DNA from: Bacteroidota bacterium
Lineage (GTDB): Bacteria > Bacteroidota > Bacteroidia > 2-12-FULL-35-15
Length of the DNA: 64,000 nucleotides
Reading direction: 5' to 3'
Assembly (NCBI GenBank): GCA_947469885.1
Contig: CANIQT010000021.1
Coordinates: 1 to 64,000 of the forward strand
This document shows, one piece after another, positions 23,335-31,819 of this stretch; the stretch's first letter is position 1, and the number at the start of each line of letters is the position of its first letter. The notes beneath the pieces are model-generated. The model saw nothing but the letters and a program-made list of their open reading frames with translations. It was not told the origin of the DNA and ran no database searches. The translations under genes and the position numbers were made by a program.

Positions 23335-24753
23335 TTACTTCTTAGTTAACTGAGTAATTGCTCTTGCCCCATCCAAATTATCAGGGTTCAATTTCATTGA
23401 TTTGCGGTAATATTCCAAAGCTTGATTTTTTTGCCCCATCATCAAGCAGGTTTGCCCTAACCCATGATAAACACTCCACGAATCAGGGTAAGAAGTTTCG
23501 TTTAACTTAAACACTTTATAAGCCATATCCATTTTTTTTGCTCTCAACAATTGAAATCCAATATCATTAAAATGTTCGTTTGCAAAAGCCGATTGTGCCG
23601 GAGCAATACCACTCAATTCACTTTGAACTGCTTTTACTTTTTCTGCAAAATAATCGAAAGGAATAATTCCCGCCAGCAAATCGGACTGATAGCTTTTAAT
23701 ACAGTTTCCTAAATAAGCACACTCATCATAAGGAGAGCATTTGCAGGAAGAATAGGAATTATACATTCTGTCGCCATCAATTAAAAACACCGAATCTTTT
23801 TGTTGCATCACCAGTTCATCAAAGTTGCAAAAAGCAGCCAATGCCAGTTGGGAATAATTTTGAGAAGCATTTCTGAATCCTCCCCACGATGTTTGCCAAA
23901 CCTGCTGTATTAGTTGCATTCCGCCTTCGCAAGGATTGATAGTTTTAATAACACCTGCCACATTGCCCGCTCCTGCATGATACGAATGAAGTACTAATAA
24001 CCGGAACCACAAATCAGTTTCGTTGTAAGCAATGTGTGCGCTATCGCAAATCCTTTTGGTGTAAGGAATACAAATTGTTCTTAACAATCGTGCTGCTCCC
24101 ATTGCCGATTTTTCTACATTAGTACGCTCATCAATTTTTCCGTTCACAATCAAACCTTGTTTTTTTGCTACTGCTTTCATCAACTGAAAAGGACCATTTG
24201 CACCAACTCCTGATTTGGTATTCATCTTACCCGGACTCTCAATCAAAAGAATTGCTTGTGCATACCAAGGGTCAACTCCATTTTGTTTGAACACATCAAT
24301 AGAGCGATTGATAATTGGCATTGCTTTTTTATAATCATAAAAATTCTTTTTGCCAACAGTAAATAAAATATCAGAATTTTCGGCAACCGAATTGGTAGTT
24401 CTTAATTCTTGTTTATAAACTGAACGTTCCACTTCGGTCATTTTGTTCCAGTCGCTAACAGCTATTTTGTCAAGTATTTGTCGAGTACCACCCACATTTA
24501 CCATGGCGGAATCTCCTGAAAGCAACATTATTTTTTGCCAAAAATGAGGTTGAGGTAATGTATGCCAGCCCTCATTGTAAAGCTGAGCATCGTTCATAAA
24601 TTTCATCTTGGTTACATCATTATAACCTACAACGTATCGTTCCACAACAGGAATACTACACACATCTGTTTGTGCTTTTGCAAAAGGAAGGATACTATAA
24701 AACACCAGTATTAATAGTGTTTTGCTAAAAAAAGTATATGTTTTATTTTTCAA
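23335..24753 (-). CDS. Lytic transglycosylase-like secreted protein with C-terminal TPR
   Basis: The 472-residue product has a signal peptide (VFYSILPFAKAQ). The central region (about 160-310) has the SLT goose-lysozyme-like pattern: 'PWYAQAILLIESPGKMNTKS' (catalytic Glu in IES), GVGANGPFQLM, and 'HSYHAGAGNVAGVI', a degenerate form of the Y-NAG motif. Residues about 415-470 are tetratricopeptide repeats ('YHGLGQTCLMMGQKNQALEY'). The family cleaves peptidoglycan glycan strands in the periplasm. The GA-GPFQLM and E motifs make catalysis plausible, but the enzyme is divergent. Array 4 lies upstream between this gene and the divergent TonB-type receptor. Confidence 0.78.
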   Translation of the reverse strand: MKNKTYTFFSKTLLILVFYSILPFAKAQTDVCSIPVVERYVVGYNDVTKMKFMNDAQLYNEGWHTLPQPHFWQKIMLLSGDSAMVNVGGTRQILDKIAVSDWNKMTEVERSVYKQELRTTNSVAENSDILFTVGKKNFYDYKKAMPIINRSIDVFKQNGVDPWYAQAILLIESPGKMNTKSGVGANGPFQLMKAVAKKQGLIVNGKIDERTNVEKSAMGAARLLRTICIPYTKRICDSAHIAYNETDLWFRLLVLHSYHAGAGNVAGVIKTINPCEGGMQLIQQVWQTSWGGFRNASQNYSQLALAAFCNFDELVMQQKDSVFLIDGDRMYNSYSSCKCSPYDECAYLGNCIKSYQSDLLAGIIPFDYFAEKVKAVQSELSGIAPAQSAFANEHFNDIGFQLLRAKKMDMAYKVFKLNETSYPDSWSVYHGLGQTCLMMGQKNQALEYYRKSMKLNPDNLDGARAITQLTKK

Positions 24754-24806
24754 TTTCGTTGAGTTTAAATTTGATTTTATAAAATTACTTCTTTAAATTG
24801 ATACCA

Positions 24807-24836
24807 CAAATGTAGTGATTACAAACTTTTAAACAA
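24807..24836 (-). promoter_or_regulatory. Promoter of the lytic transglycosylase gene
   Basis: TACATTTG (complement of 24807-24814) has a TTG 19 bases upstream (complement of 24834-24836). It is a strong match located between the gene and array 4. Confidence 0.7.
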
Positions 24837-24919
24837 AGGTTTTCAACAATTATAATCTGTTGTAAGCAATAATCTAGCCGAAGTTGCACTTTGTTGATAT
24901 GATTTTTTTGTCCAATACC

Positions 24920-25087
24920 ATTTACAGTTTCAGAAAAACCATTTGCCATTTATCATTTTGCATTTGCCAAGTTTCAGCTTGCATTTGCAGATTTACAATT
25001 TGCATTTGCAGATTTACGATTTGCATTTGCAGATTTACAATTTGCATTTGCAGATTTGGAATTTGCATTTGCAGATTTGGAAAAAAC
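24920..25087. repeat. Tandem array 4: eight 21-bp units
   Basis: Units at 24920, 24941, 24962, 24983, 25004, 25025, 25046 and 25067 all begin ATTTRC, mostly ATTTGCAGATTT. The four central units differ only at one or two bases, while the outer units are decayed. Both strands stay open in at least one frame; the minus strand would encode LQMQIVN heptads. The array sits in the 498-base gap between divergent lytic transglycosylase and receptor genes, with recognisable promoter elements on either side of it. Confidence 0.9.
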
Positions 25088-25224
25088 AAACGCTTTTTCT
25101 GGTAAGGCAAGTACTTAATCATTATGATTATCAGGTGTTTATATTTTAACTGGTACTTTTCGAGGAAGGGGAGCTGGTATTTAACAGATAATTATTTAAC
25201 TTTATTACTTCCCTTTATATTTCC

Positions 25225-25232
25225 TATTTTTG
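25225..25232 (+). promoter_or_regulatory. Promoter -7 element TATTTTTG (receptor gene)
   Basis: TATTTTTGCACTCC matches the extended local consensus and lies 20 bases before the GTG start of the receptor gene. Confidence 0.55.
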
Positions 25233-25251
25233 CACTCCAAATTTAAAAATT

Positions 25252-27735
25252 GTGAATGCTTTTTTCAAAAAAATAATTTTTCTTTTACTTTTTATTTGTT
25301 CATCTATATTTGTTTACTCTCAACCTCGAGGCGATGAATCTCGACCTGCAATCGGAAAAATAAAGGGAACTATTGTTGATTTCAAAAGCAAAATTCCGGT
25401 TGAGTTTTCTACCATTGCGCTGTACAGAAAAAAAGATTCTTCGCTCGTTACCGGCACTGTGGCTAATAACAAAGGAACATTCGAACTTGCGTCACTTGAG
25501 TTTGGGCGTTATTATATGAAGATAAATTTTATCGGTTACAAACAGTTAATAATAGACACACTAATGATTAGGTTCAAACAACCTGAAGTTAATTTGGGAA
25601 CATTATCACTTCATTCTTCTTCTGAACAACTGAACGAAGTGGAAGTGGCTACCGAAAAAAGTAGTATGACATTAGGGATAGACCGCAAAATATTTAATGT
25701 CGAAAAAAGCATTGTTACTGATGGTGGTTCGGCAACAGATGTGCTCAAAAATATTCCAAGTGTTTCGGTTGATATTGATGGAAATGTAAGTTTACGCGGA
25801 AGTCAGAATGTTACTGTTCTGGTAGATGGCAGACCAAGTAGCATTACAGGAACAAACAAAGCCCAGATTCTTCAGCAGATACCAGCATCAAGTATCGAAA
25901 GTATTGAACTGATTACAAACCCATCTGCTAAATACGACCCTGATGGAATGAGTGGTATCATTAATATTGTATTGAAAAAAAATAAACTGGTGGGACTGAA
26001 CGGCAGTGTAAGTGTAAGTGTGGGAACATTTGATAAATACAGTGGAGCAGCTAACATTAGTTACAGGAATTCAAAACTCAATGTGTTTGCAAATTATGGT
26101 TATCGCGATAATTCTAGAACAGGCAGTGGATGGAGCAATAGGCAAAACATATTGCCCGATACTACTTTCTTTTTGAATTCTGAATCTTCTTCCCTCAACA
26201 GAAATATTACGAACAATGCAAAAGCAGGAATTGATTTTTTTCTTGATACTAAAAACACTTTAGGGTTTTCGCTCATGTTAAGCAACGGGTTGGAAAAAGG
26301 AAACGCTTCCTCCTTTTATTCAGAGTTAAATGATTCAAGTCGAACCACTGCCTCCTTTTATCGCGATGAACTATCGGGTGACACCCCAAAAAACATTGAT
26401 TATAATGTGAATTACCGAAGAACATTTACAAAACCAAAACAAGAACTTACATTCGATGCTACTTATTCTAACGCTTCAGGAAATTCTCTTTCTGATTATC
26501 TGGAAAGAGATTACACAGGAAAATATGAAATAAAAAATAATTATCCTTACCGCCAAAGCACCAGTAATAAATACACAAGTGGAGTTACTAATATTCAGAT
26601 GGACTATACTCAGCCATTGAAAAAACAAATGAAACTGGAAGCGGGAGCAAAAACCTTAATTCGAAAAACAGATACTAAATTTGTTTCTCAAACGTACGAT
26701 TACACTTCTGAAGATTTTTTATACGATACTCATTTAAATAATGACTTTCTGTACAACGAAAATATTTATGCGGCTTATGCAACTTTTTCAGGAGTAATAA
26801 AAGGGTTCGGTTATCAATTAGGATTGCGTGCAGAGCAAGCAAACACCGAATCGCACTTGATAACTACTGGTGAGAAATTTCAAATGAACTATTCCAACTT
26901 TTTTCCTTCCATGCACTTCACCCAAAAAATGAAACATGATCAAGAAATTCAATTGTCCTACAGTAGAAGAATAAACCGTCCTAATCCACATACTTTAAAT
27001 CCATTCAGAGAAAACAGTGACCCTTACAATGTACGTTACGGAAACCCTTATCTGGAGCCCGAATATATTTTTGCGCACGAACTGAACTATTTGAAATACT
27101 TTAAAAAAGCTACACTGAGTGCAACAGTTTATTACCGGAAAACAAATGGAATTATTCAACGTATTAAAACAATTGGTGATTCAACATCTTCCTACATCAC
27201 CTTTGTCAATCTTAACTCTTCAAAATCTTATGGAGTGGAGGCAATTATCAAAAATGACATCACCAAATGGTGGAACACCATGTTAAGCTTAAATGGTTTT
27301 AAAACGGTAATTGATGGCAGCAATGTCGATGGCGATTTGCAAAACGATAATTACAGTTTTATGATTAAATTATTGTCGAATATGAGAGTCTGGAAAAATA
27401 TGGACATACAATTCACACTTAATTATAACGGACCGCAGGTGACACCACAAGGCACCACCAAGGCTGTTTTTGCAATGGATATAGGATTTAAAAAAGATAT
27501 TTTTAGAAACGCCTCACTTAGTTTAAATTTAACCGATATAACCAATTCGCGAAAAATGGCATGGGAAGCAAGTGGTGATAATTTTTACCAATCTATGGAG
27601 CGTAGGCGAGAATCAAGAGTAGCCACACTCACTTTTACTTATCGTTTTGGCTCAGCTGCCGATAAACAAAAATCAAGACAACGAAAATCAGATTCCAACG
27701 ACATGGATAATGGTGGCGGAGATATGGGAATGTAG
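25252..27735 (+). CDS. TonB-dependent-receptor-like outer membrane protein
   Basis: The product is 827 residues from a GTG start. A signal peptide (LLLFICSSIFVYSQ) precedes a carboxypeptidase-regulatory-like domain (about 35-115, GKIKGTIVDFKSKIPVEFST). A plug domain follows at about 135-240 ('VLKNIPSVSVDIDGNVSLRG', 'VTVLVDGRPSSITG', 'IESIELITNPSAKYDPDGMS'). The rest is an outer membrane beta-barrel of the OMP_b-brl_3 type (about 245-800, 'SYSRRINRPNPHTLNPF'). The C-terminus is a Ser/Asp/Gly-rich tail after the last barrel strand (TFTYRFG). These proteins import ligands using TonB energy; no SusD partner is adjacent, so a polysaccharide role is not supported. It may instead take up a siderophore, a peptide or another ligand. 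Confidence 0.88.
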   Translation: MNAFFKKIIFLLLFICSSIFVYSQPRGDESRPAIGKIKGTIVDFKSKIPVEFSTIALYRKKDSSLVTGTVANNKGTFELASLEFGRYYMKINFIGYKQLIIDTLMIRFKQPEVNLGTLSLHSSSEQLNEVEVATEKSSMTLGIDRKIFNVEKSIVTDGGSATDVLKNIPSVSVDIDGNVSLRGSQNVTVLVDGRPSSITGTNKAQILQQIPASSIESIELITNPSAKYDPDGMSGIINIVLKKNKLVGLNGSVSVSVGTFDKYSGAANISYRNSKLNVFANYGYRDNSRTGSGWSNRQNILPDTTFFLNSESSSLNRNITNNAKAGIDFFLDTKNTLGFSLMLSNGLEKGNASSFYSELNDSSRTTASFYRDELSGDTPKNIDYNVNYRRTFTKPKQELTFDATYSNASGNSLSDYLERDYTGKYEIKNNYPYRQSTSNKYTSGVTNIQMDYTQPLKKQMKLEAGAKTLIRKTDTKFVSQTYDYTSEDFLYDTHLNNDFLYNENIYAAYATFSGVIKGFGYQLGLRAEQANTESHLITTGEKFQMNYSNFFPSMHFTQKMKHDQEIQLSYSRRINRPNPHTLNPFRENSDPYNVRYGNPYLEPEYIFAHELNYLKYFKKATLSATVYYRKTNGIIQRIKTIGDSTSSYITFVNLNSSKSYGVEAIIKNDITKWWNTMLSLNGFKTVIDGSNVDGDLQNDNYSFMIKLLSNMRVWKNMDIQFTLNYNGPQVTPQGTTKAVFAMDIGFKKDIFRNASLSLNLTDITNSRKMAWEASGDNFYQSMERRRESRVATLTFTYRFGSAADKQKSRQRKSDSNDMDNGGGDMGM

Positions 27736-27779
27736 TTTATAGTTTAGAAATATCCACTCTGAAGAAAAGGAGAAAAGCT

Positions 27780-28658
27780 TTAAAATATGTGTTTTTCGGC
27801 ATGGTAAGAAGACCTTACTAAAGGTCCACTCTCTACAAAACGAAAACCTTTTTCCAATCCCACCTGTTTGTAAACAGCAAAAACTTCAGGACGAATAAAC
27901 TCAACAACAGGCAAATGTTTTGGGGTGGGTTGTAAATATTGTCCCATAGTTAGTACATCGCAACCTGCTTTTCTTAAATCGTCCATGGTTTCATAAATCT
28001 CTTGTTCCGTTTCGCCCAAACCCAACATGATACCCGATTTGGTTTTCATTCCTCCATCGTGCAAACGTTTTATTACTTCAAGGCTTCTGTCGTACTTTGC
28101 CTGTATGCGTACTTGTTTGGTCAGTCGTCTTACTGTTTCGAGGTTGTGCGAAACAATGTCTGGTTGTGCGTCAATAATGCGTTGAAGGTTTTCCCATTTC
28201 CCAGCAAAATCGGGAATCAATGTTTCGAATTTAGTTTGAGGGCTTGCTTTGCGAATGGCATTAATAGTTTCTACCCAAATGATGGAACCACCATCTTTTA
28301 AATCATCACGGTCAACCGAAGTAATGACACAATGTTTTACATTCATTAATCTTACTGATTCTGCAACACGCTGTGGTTCCTGCAAATCAACTGCAAGAGG
28401 ACGACCAGTAGCTACATTGCAAAACCCGCACGAACGGGTGCAGATGTTGCCAAGTATCATAAAGGTGGCTGTACCTGCTCCCCAACATTCGCCCATGTTA
28501 GGGCAGTTTCCGCTTTCGCAAATGGTGTGTAATTTATGAGCGGAAACAATTTGGCGAACCTGAGCATATTCTTTTCCAGTAGGTAATTTAACCCTCAACC
28601 AATCCGGTTTACGAACCAGTTTTTTTTCTTCGTTTATGATAACACCTTTTACTGACAT
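27780..28658 (-). CDS. lipA: Lipoyl synthase
   Basis: LipA inserts two sulfurs into protein-bound octanoate to make lipoate. The 292-residue product carries both iron-sulfur motifs: the auxiliary cluster [12 protein letters not shown] and the radical SAM motif CTRSCGFC, followed by '[17 protein letters not shown]' and '[14 protein letters not shown]'. The C-terminal SSYHA motif, whose Ser ligates the auxiliary cluster, is present near the end (VRSSYHAEK). The cofactor made serves 2-oxoacid dehydrogenase complexes, whose E3 subunit (lpd) is at 58430. Confidence 0.97.
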   Translation of the reverse strand: MSVKGVIINEEKKLVRKPDWLRVKLPTGKEYAQVRQIVSAHKLHTICESGNCPNMGECWGAGTATFMILGNICTRSCGFCNVATGRPLAVDLQEPQRVAESVRLMNVKHCVITSVDRDDLKDGGSIIWVETINAIRKASPQTKFETLIPDFAGKWENLQRIIDAQPDIVSHNLETVRRLTKQVRIQAKYDRSLEVIKRLHDGGMKTKSGIMLGLGETEQEIYETMDDLRKAGCDVLTMGQYLQPTPKHLPVVEFIRPEVFAVYKQVGLEKGFRFVESGPLVRSSYHAEKHIF

Positions 28659-28745
28659 TACTATTTATTCATTGTTTGTTGATTAAAGCACCAAAGATTA
28701 CATAGATTCGTTATTTGAGGAAATTCGTTATTCGTTGAAAGAAGT

Positions 28746-29504
28746 TTAAAACCATTTTTTACCCCAAATAATTTTGAGATATAATTCAACAAACACTTGT
28801 GGGTTCTTATTAAAAGCCATCATTGGTATCACCTGAGGATAAAAATCTCCAATCACTCCTGTTTCTATTGCTTTTATTCCGTTGTAGCGATTAGCATATT
28901 CGAAACTCAATGCGAATTTGGCGTATCCTCCGGGATAAATTTTTGTGTTTTCGATTCCGTAAAAGAAATCCGCTTTTCCATAAATATTGCTGAGACTGTC
29001 TTTGTCTGGGTCGTAACGCTCAGTGGAAGTAGTTTCTGATTGATTGTTTTTAACTAATACATAGATTGGTTTAGCAAAATTAATGGTAGCTCCTATATAA
29101 TAGGAGCTTCTTATCTCCACACTTTTTTTATCGCTTTTTTGGTACAGCACATTTTGATAGCCAACTCCGGGACGAAACAAAAGGAAAGAATTCAGTTTGC
29201 CATAAACAAAACTTTTTCCGCTTTGAACAGCATTTACGATTTTCACTTCTTTGGGATGTTTTAGATTTTGTACTTCAATTTCAAACATTCTATTTCTAAA
29301 AGCAGTTACATGGTATCCTCTGCGGTAGGCAATTCCAAGTCCACCAGCTGAGTGAACAAACAAACCAATGCTTGCTTCGTTTCGGTAAAGCATATTAAGA
29401 TCTTCCCCGTTTTTTAAGCGAGTTTCATTGTCTTGTCCTTTTTGTGCCACGGCAACAAAAGAAAAAACAAATAATAAAAGAAAAGAATAAATAGCTTTAC
29501 ACAT
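28746..29504 (-). CDS. Putative outer membrane beta-barrel protein
   Basis: The 252-residue product has a signal peptide (LLFVFSFVAVAQ) and alternating hydrophobic strands such as 'EASIGLFVHSAGGLGIAYR', 'SYYIGATINFAKPIYVLVK' and 'GYAKFALSFEYANRYNGI'. It ends in an aromatic residue (KWF), typical of an outer membrane barrel terminus. I do not recognise a specific family and give no function. It is divergent from the OsmC gene, and the two -7 elements lie seven bases apart on opposite strands. Confidence 0.65.
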   Translation of the reverse strand: MCKAIYSFLLLFVFSFVAVAQKGQDNETRLKNGEDLNMLYRNEASIGLFVHSAGGLGIAYRRGYHVTAFRNRMFEIEVQNLKHPKEVKIVNAVQSGKSFVYGKLNSFLLFRPGVGYQNVLYQKSDKKSVEIRSSYYIGATINFAKPIYVLVKNNQSETTSTERYDPDKDSLSNIYGKADFFYGIENTKIYPGGYAKFALSFEYANRYNGIKAIETGVIGDFYPQVIPMMAFNKNPQVFVELYLKIIWGKKWF

Positions 29505-29509
29505 TGCAT

Positions 29510-29531
29510 TATCTTTGCAATCGCAAAAGTA
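29510..29531. promoter_or_regulatory. Closely packed divergent promoters
   Basis: TATCTTTG at 29510-29517 points right (OsmC). TACTTTTG on the complement of 29524-29531 points left (barrel protein) and has a TTG 22 bases upstream. The initiation regions must interfere physically. Confidence 0.55.
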
Positions 29532-29563
29532 TTAATAATACATCATTAAAAGACAAAGATAGT

Positions 29564-29968
29564 ATGAAAACTTCAAAAATAATCTACCTTGGTAATCTTC
29601 GAACAGAGGCAGTGCATCTGAAATCGGGCGAAAAAATAATTACTGATGCTCCGCCCGATAACAACGGAAAAGGGGAAGCGTTTTCACCAACGGATTTGTT
29701 AGCTACTTCGTTGGGTTGTTGTATGCTCACAGTAATGGGCATTGTAGCCGAACGTCATAAAATAAATATTGATGGGACTAGTGTTGAAATTACAAAAATA
29801 ATGGAATCGAACCCTAGACGAGTGGGAGAAATAATAGTGGAACTTACGTTTCCAAAAAATGATTATTCGGAAAGTGATAAAGAGTTGATGAAAAGAACTG
29901 CGCTTGCCTGTCCGGTTGCAAAAAGTTTAAGTGCTGAACTGAAACAGACTGTAGTTTTTAATTTTTGA
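29564..29968 (+). CDS. OsmC family peroxiredoxin-like protein
   Basis: The start is set at MKTSKIIYLG (ATG 29564), since the frame upstream to 29504 overlaps the promoter region. The 134-residue product shows the OsmC pattern: 'FSPTDLLATSLGCCMLTVMG' with the first redox Cys in GCC, and LACPVAKSL with the second Cys near residue 119. The family reduces organic hydroperoxides with a Cys pair, though the YhfA/YmaD-like subgroup is less well characterised. This sequence is nearer the short YhfA-like type by length. Confidence 0.88.
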   Translation: MKTSKIIYLGNLRTEAVHLKSGEKIITDAPPDNNGKGEAFSPTDLLATSLGCCMLTVMGIVAERHKINIDGTSVEITKIMESNPRRVGEIIVELTFPKNDYSESDKELMKRTALACPVAKSLSAELKQTVVFNF

Positions 29969-29998
29969 ATAAGAAAAAGAAAGGGGAAAAGAAACGAA

Positions 29999-30151
29999 TT
30001 AAATAGCCCGTTGAGTTTTGTCGGAAACAGATATTCCAATATCTATCTTATCAGCTTTACCATAAGCAGCACAACGTTCGTGGCTTTTGCAAGAAGTAAA
30101 AGCAGAACTAATAAAAACAACAGATACTATAATTACAAAAATCTTTTTCAT
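29999..30151 (-). CDS. Small lipoprotein, 50 aa
   Basis: An ATG at 30149-30151 opens 50 codons. The protein begins MKKIFVIIVSVVFISSAFTS followed by Cys-21, a plausible lipobox (AFTSC), then KSHERCAAYGKADK with a second Cys. Small lipoproteins of this form are common in Bacteroidota and are often missed. Two TAnnTTTG elements lie upstream. I do not know its role. Confidence 0.65.
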   Translation of the reverse strand: MKKIFVIIVSVVFISSAFTSCKSHERCAAYGKADKIDIGISVSDKTQRAI

Positions 30152-30190
30152 CGGGCTCATTTAAAATTAATGTTCTTTTGAATTGGTTTG

Positions 30191-30225
30191 CAAAATTAAG
30201 ATAATTCTGCCGTTGCACAAATGTA
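30191..30225 (-). promoter_or_regulatory. Two candidate promoters of the small lipoprotein gene
   Basis: TAATTTTG (complement of 30191-30198) has a TTG 19 bases upstream. TACATTTG (complement of 30218-30225) has a TTG 22 bases upstream. Confidence 0.55.
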
Positions 30226-30305
30226 TGAATAAATATTTAATCAGCACCAATAAAATAACCTCTTATTTAATTGTATTTGGGTTCAACAAAAAATAATAGT
30301 ACCCT

Positions 30306-30986
30306 ATGGAAACAAAAAATGTGGCAATACATCCGAGTTGGAATGAGGTTTTAAAGGATGAATTTACGAAACCTTATTTTCAGAAACTCAGAGAATTTTT
30401 GGTTGAAGAAAAGAAACAATTTAAGGTGTATCCTCCCGGAAAACATATCTTTTCAGCCTTTAATCATACCCCTTGGGATAAACTGAAAGTAGTGATAATA
30501 GGACAAGACCCCTATCACGGACCGGGACAAGCTAACGGGTTGTGCTTTTCGGTGAGCGATGCGGTTCAAAAACCACCTTCATTGAAAAATATTTTTAAAG
30601 AAATAGAAGCAGACTTAGGAATTCCTATACCACATGGCGGGGATTTGGCTCCTTGGGCAGAACAAGGCATCTTATTATTGAATGCCACTTTAACAGTTCG
30701 TGCCAATCATCCTGGTTCTCACCAAAAAAAAGGCTGGGAAGAGTTTACAGATGAGGTAATCAAAAAAATATCGGACCAGAAAAAGGGAATTGTTTTTATT
30801 TTATGGGGAAAATATGCTCAAACCAAAGAGGTGTTAATTAATACAAATAAACATTTTATTTTAAAAGCGGCTCATCCATCGCCACTGGCAGGAGGAAAAT
30901 TTTTTGGGTGCAAACATTTTTCAGTTACCAATAAACTCCTGGAACATAACTTAATTCTTCCTATTGACTGGAGGATTGAAAAATAA
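30306..30986 (+). CDS. ung: Uracil-DNA glycosylase (family 1)
   Basis: Ung removes uracil from DNA to start base excision repair. The 226-residue product has the water-activating motif GQDPYHGPGQANGLCFSV (Asp and His of the family), 'NATLTVRANHPGSHQKKGWE' and the DNA-intercalating HPSPLAGGKFFG loop. Length and motifs are those of family 1. It is monocistronic and convergent with the minus-strand dxr-rseP run. Confidence 0.97.
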   Translation: METKNVAIHPSWNEVLKDEFTKPYFQKLREFLVEEKKQFKVYPPGKHIFSAFNHTPWDKLKVVIIGQDPYHGPGQANGLCFSVSDAVQKPPSLKNIFKEIEADLGIPIPHGGDLAPWAEQGILLLNATLTVRANHPGSHQKKGWEEFTDEVIKKISDQKKGIVFILWGKYAQTKEVLINTNKHFILKAAHPSPLAGGKFFGCKHFSVTNKLLEHNLILPIDWRIEK

Positions 30987-30996
30987 AGTGAAGTAA

Positions 30997-31812
30997 TTAT
31001 TTTTTGTTGGTAGTAGCTGGTTTCGGATTGATGATATCCGACAATTTTTGTGAGATAGTTGCTGCTATAGGTGCGAAACACAAAGCAACTATTTTTTTAG
31101 GATTGTTTTCTTTTGAAGAAAATTTGGTGGAAAGAAGTCCAGCATTTAATGTTTTGCCAGATTTGTCAATAATGCTGTAATGCACGCCCACTTCTCTTTT
31201 ATAACTGTCTGTGCTGATGTCGTAAGAATCGGGAACAGAAGTGATATCTAATTCGTTTACAAAAATAAAATATTCTGATTTGTATTTTGAATTCAAATAA
31301 TTTAACACTTCTTTATCTGTAATTTTGGTATTCATAAATTTTTTATCGGTACTCATTTCAACGTGTATTTCTCCATTTTTTATCCCTGAGTCTTTTTTAT
31401 TAACCGCTGATGCATCCGTAGGTTTATCAACCAAATCGGAAGATAGGTTGGTGGATTTATAAGTGTACATTAGGTCTTTCCAAGTTTTGGCGGAATCAGT
31501 ATAAAAGGATAAAACAGTGCCAGTGCTTTGCAATTTTAATTTCAACTGATTGTCGAGTTGATGCCGAAAGTTTTCCCTGATTTGAACAAAATTCCATTTG
31601 GTTTGTTCATTCACTTTCATATCAATTTCGCTTAAATATAATTTCGGTTCAAAAGGCACAATCATTATTTTACCTGTAATATCAGACGAAACGGAGGTGT
31701 TGGTATTAATAGTTCCATCTTGTGCGGATAATTTATCAGAGCCAAGAAATAAGAAACAAGAAACTAGAAAAGATAAATACGAAATAGAAAAATATGTGTT
31801 TGACTTTTGCAT
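30997..31812 (-). CDS. Secreted protein of unknown function downstream of rseP
   Basis: The 271-residue product has a hydrophobic signal segment (LSFLVSCFLFLGSDKLSAQ). The mature part has mixed helix and strand: IMIVPFEPKLYLSEIDMKVN, 'RENFRHQLDNQLKLKLQSTG' and 'ALCFAPIAATISQKLSDIIN'. 'MIVPFEPKLYLSE' followed by a run of about 35 helical residues recalls periplasmic proteins in Bacteroidota, but I do not recognise a named family. Its start is 7 bases after the rseP stop, so the two are probably co-transcribed. Confidence 0.65.
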   Translation of the reverse strand: MQKSNTYFSISYLSFLVSCFLFLGSDKLSAQDGTINTNTSVSSDITGKIMIVPFEPKLYLSEIDMKVNEQTKWNFVQIRENFRHQLDNQLKLKLQSTGTVLSFYTDSAKTWKDLMYTYKSTNLSSDLVDKPTDASAVNKKDSGIKNGEIHVEMSTDKKFMNTKITDKEVLNYLNSKYKSEYFIFVNELDITSVPDSYDISTDSYKREVGVHYSIIDKSGKTLNAGLLSTKFSSKENNPKKIVALCFAPIAATISQKLSDIINPKPATTNKK

Positions 31813-31819
31813 TAAAAAA

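Noticed and set aside
24922..25122. Coiled-coil-like heptad ORFs on both strands of array 4
   Set aside because: Both strands are open for the same arithmetic reason. There is no promoter or leader matching either frame.
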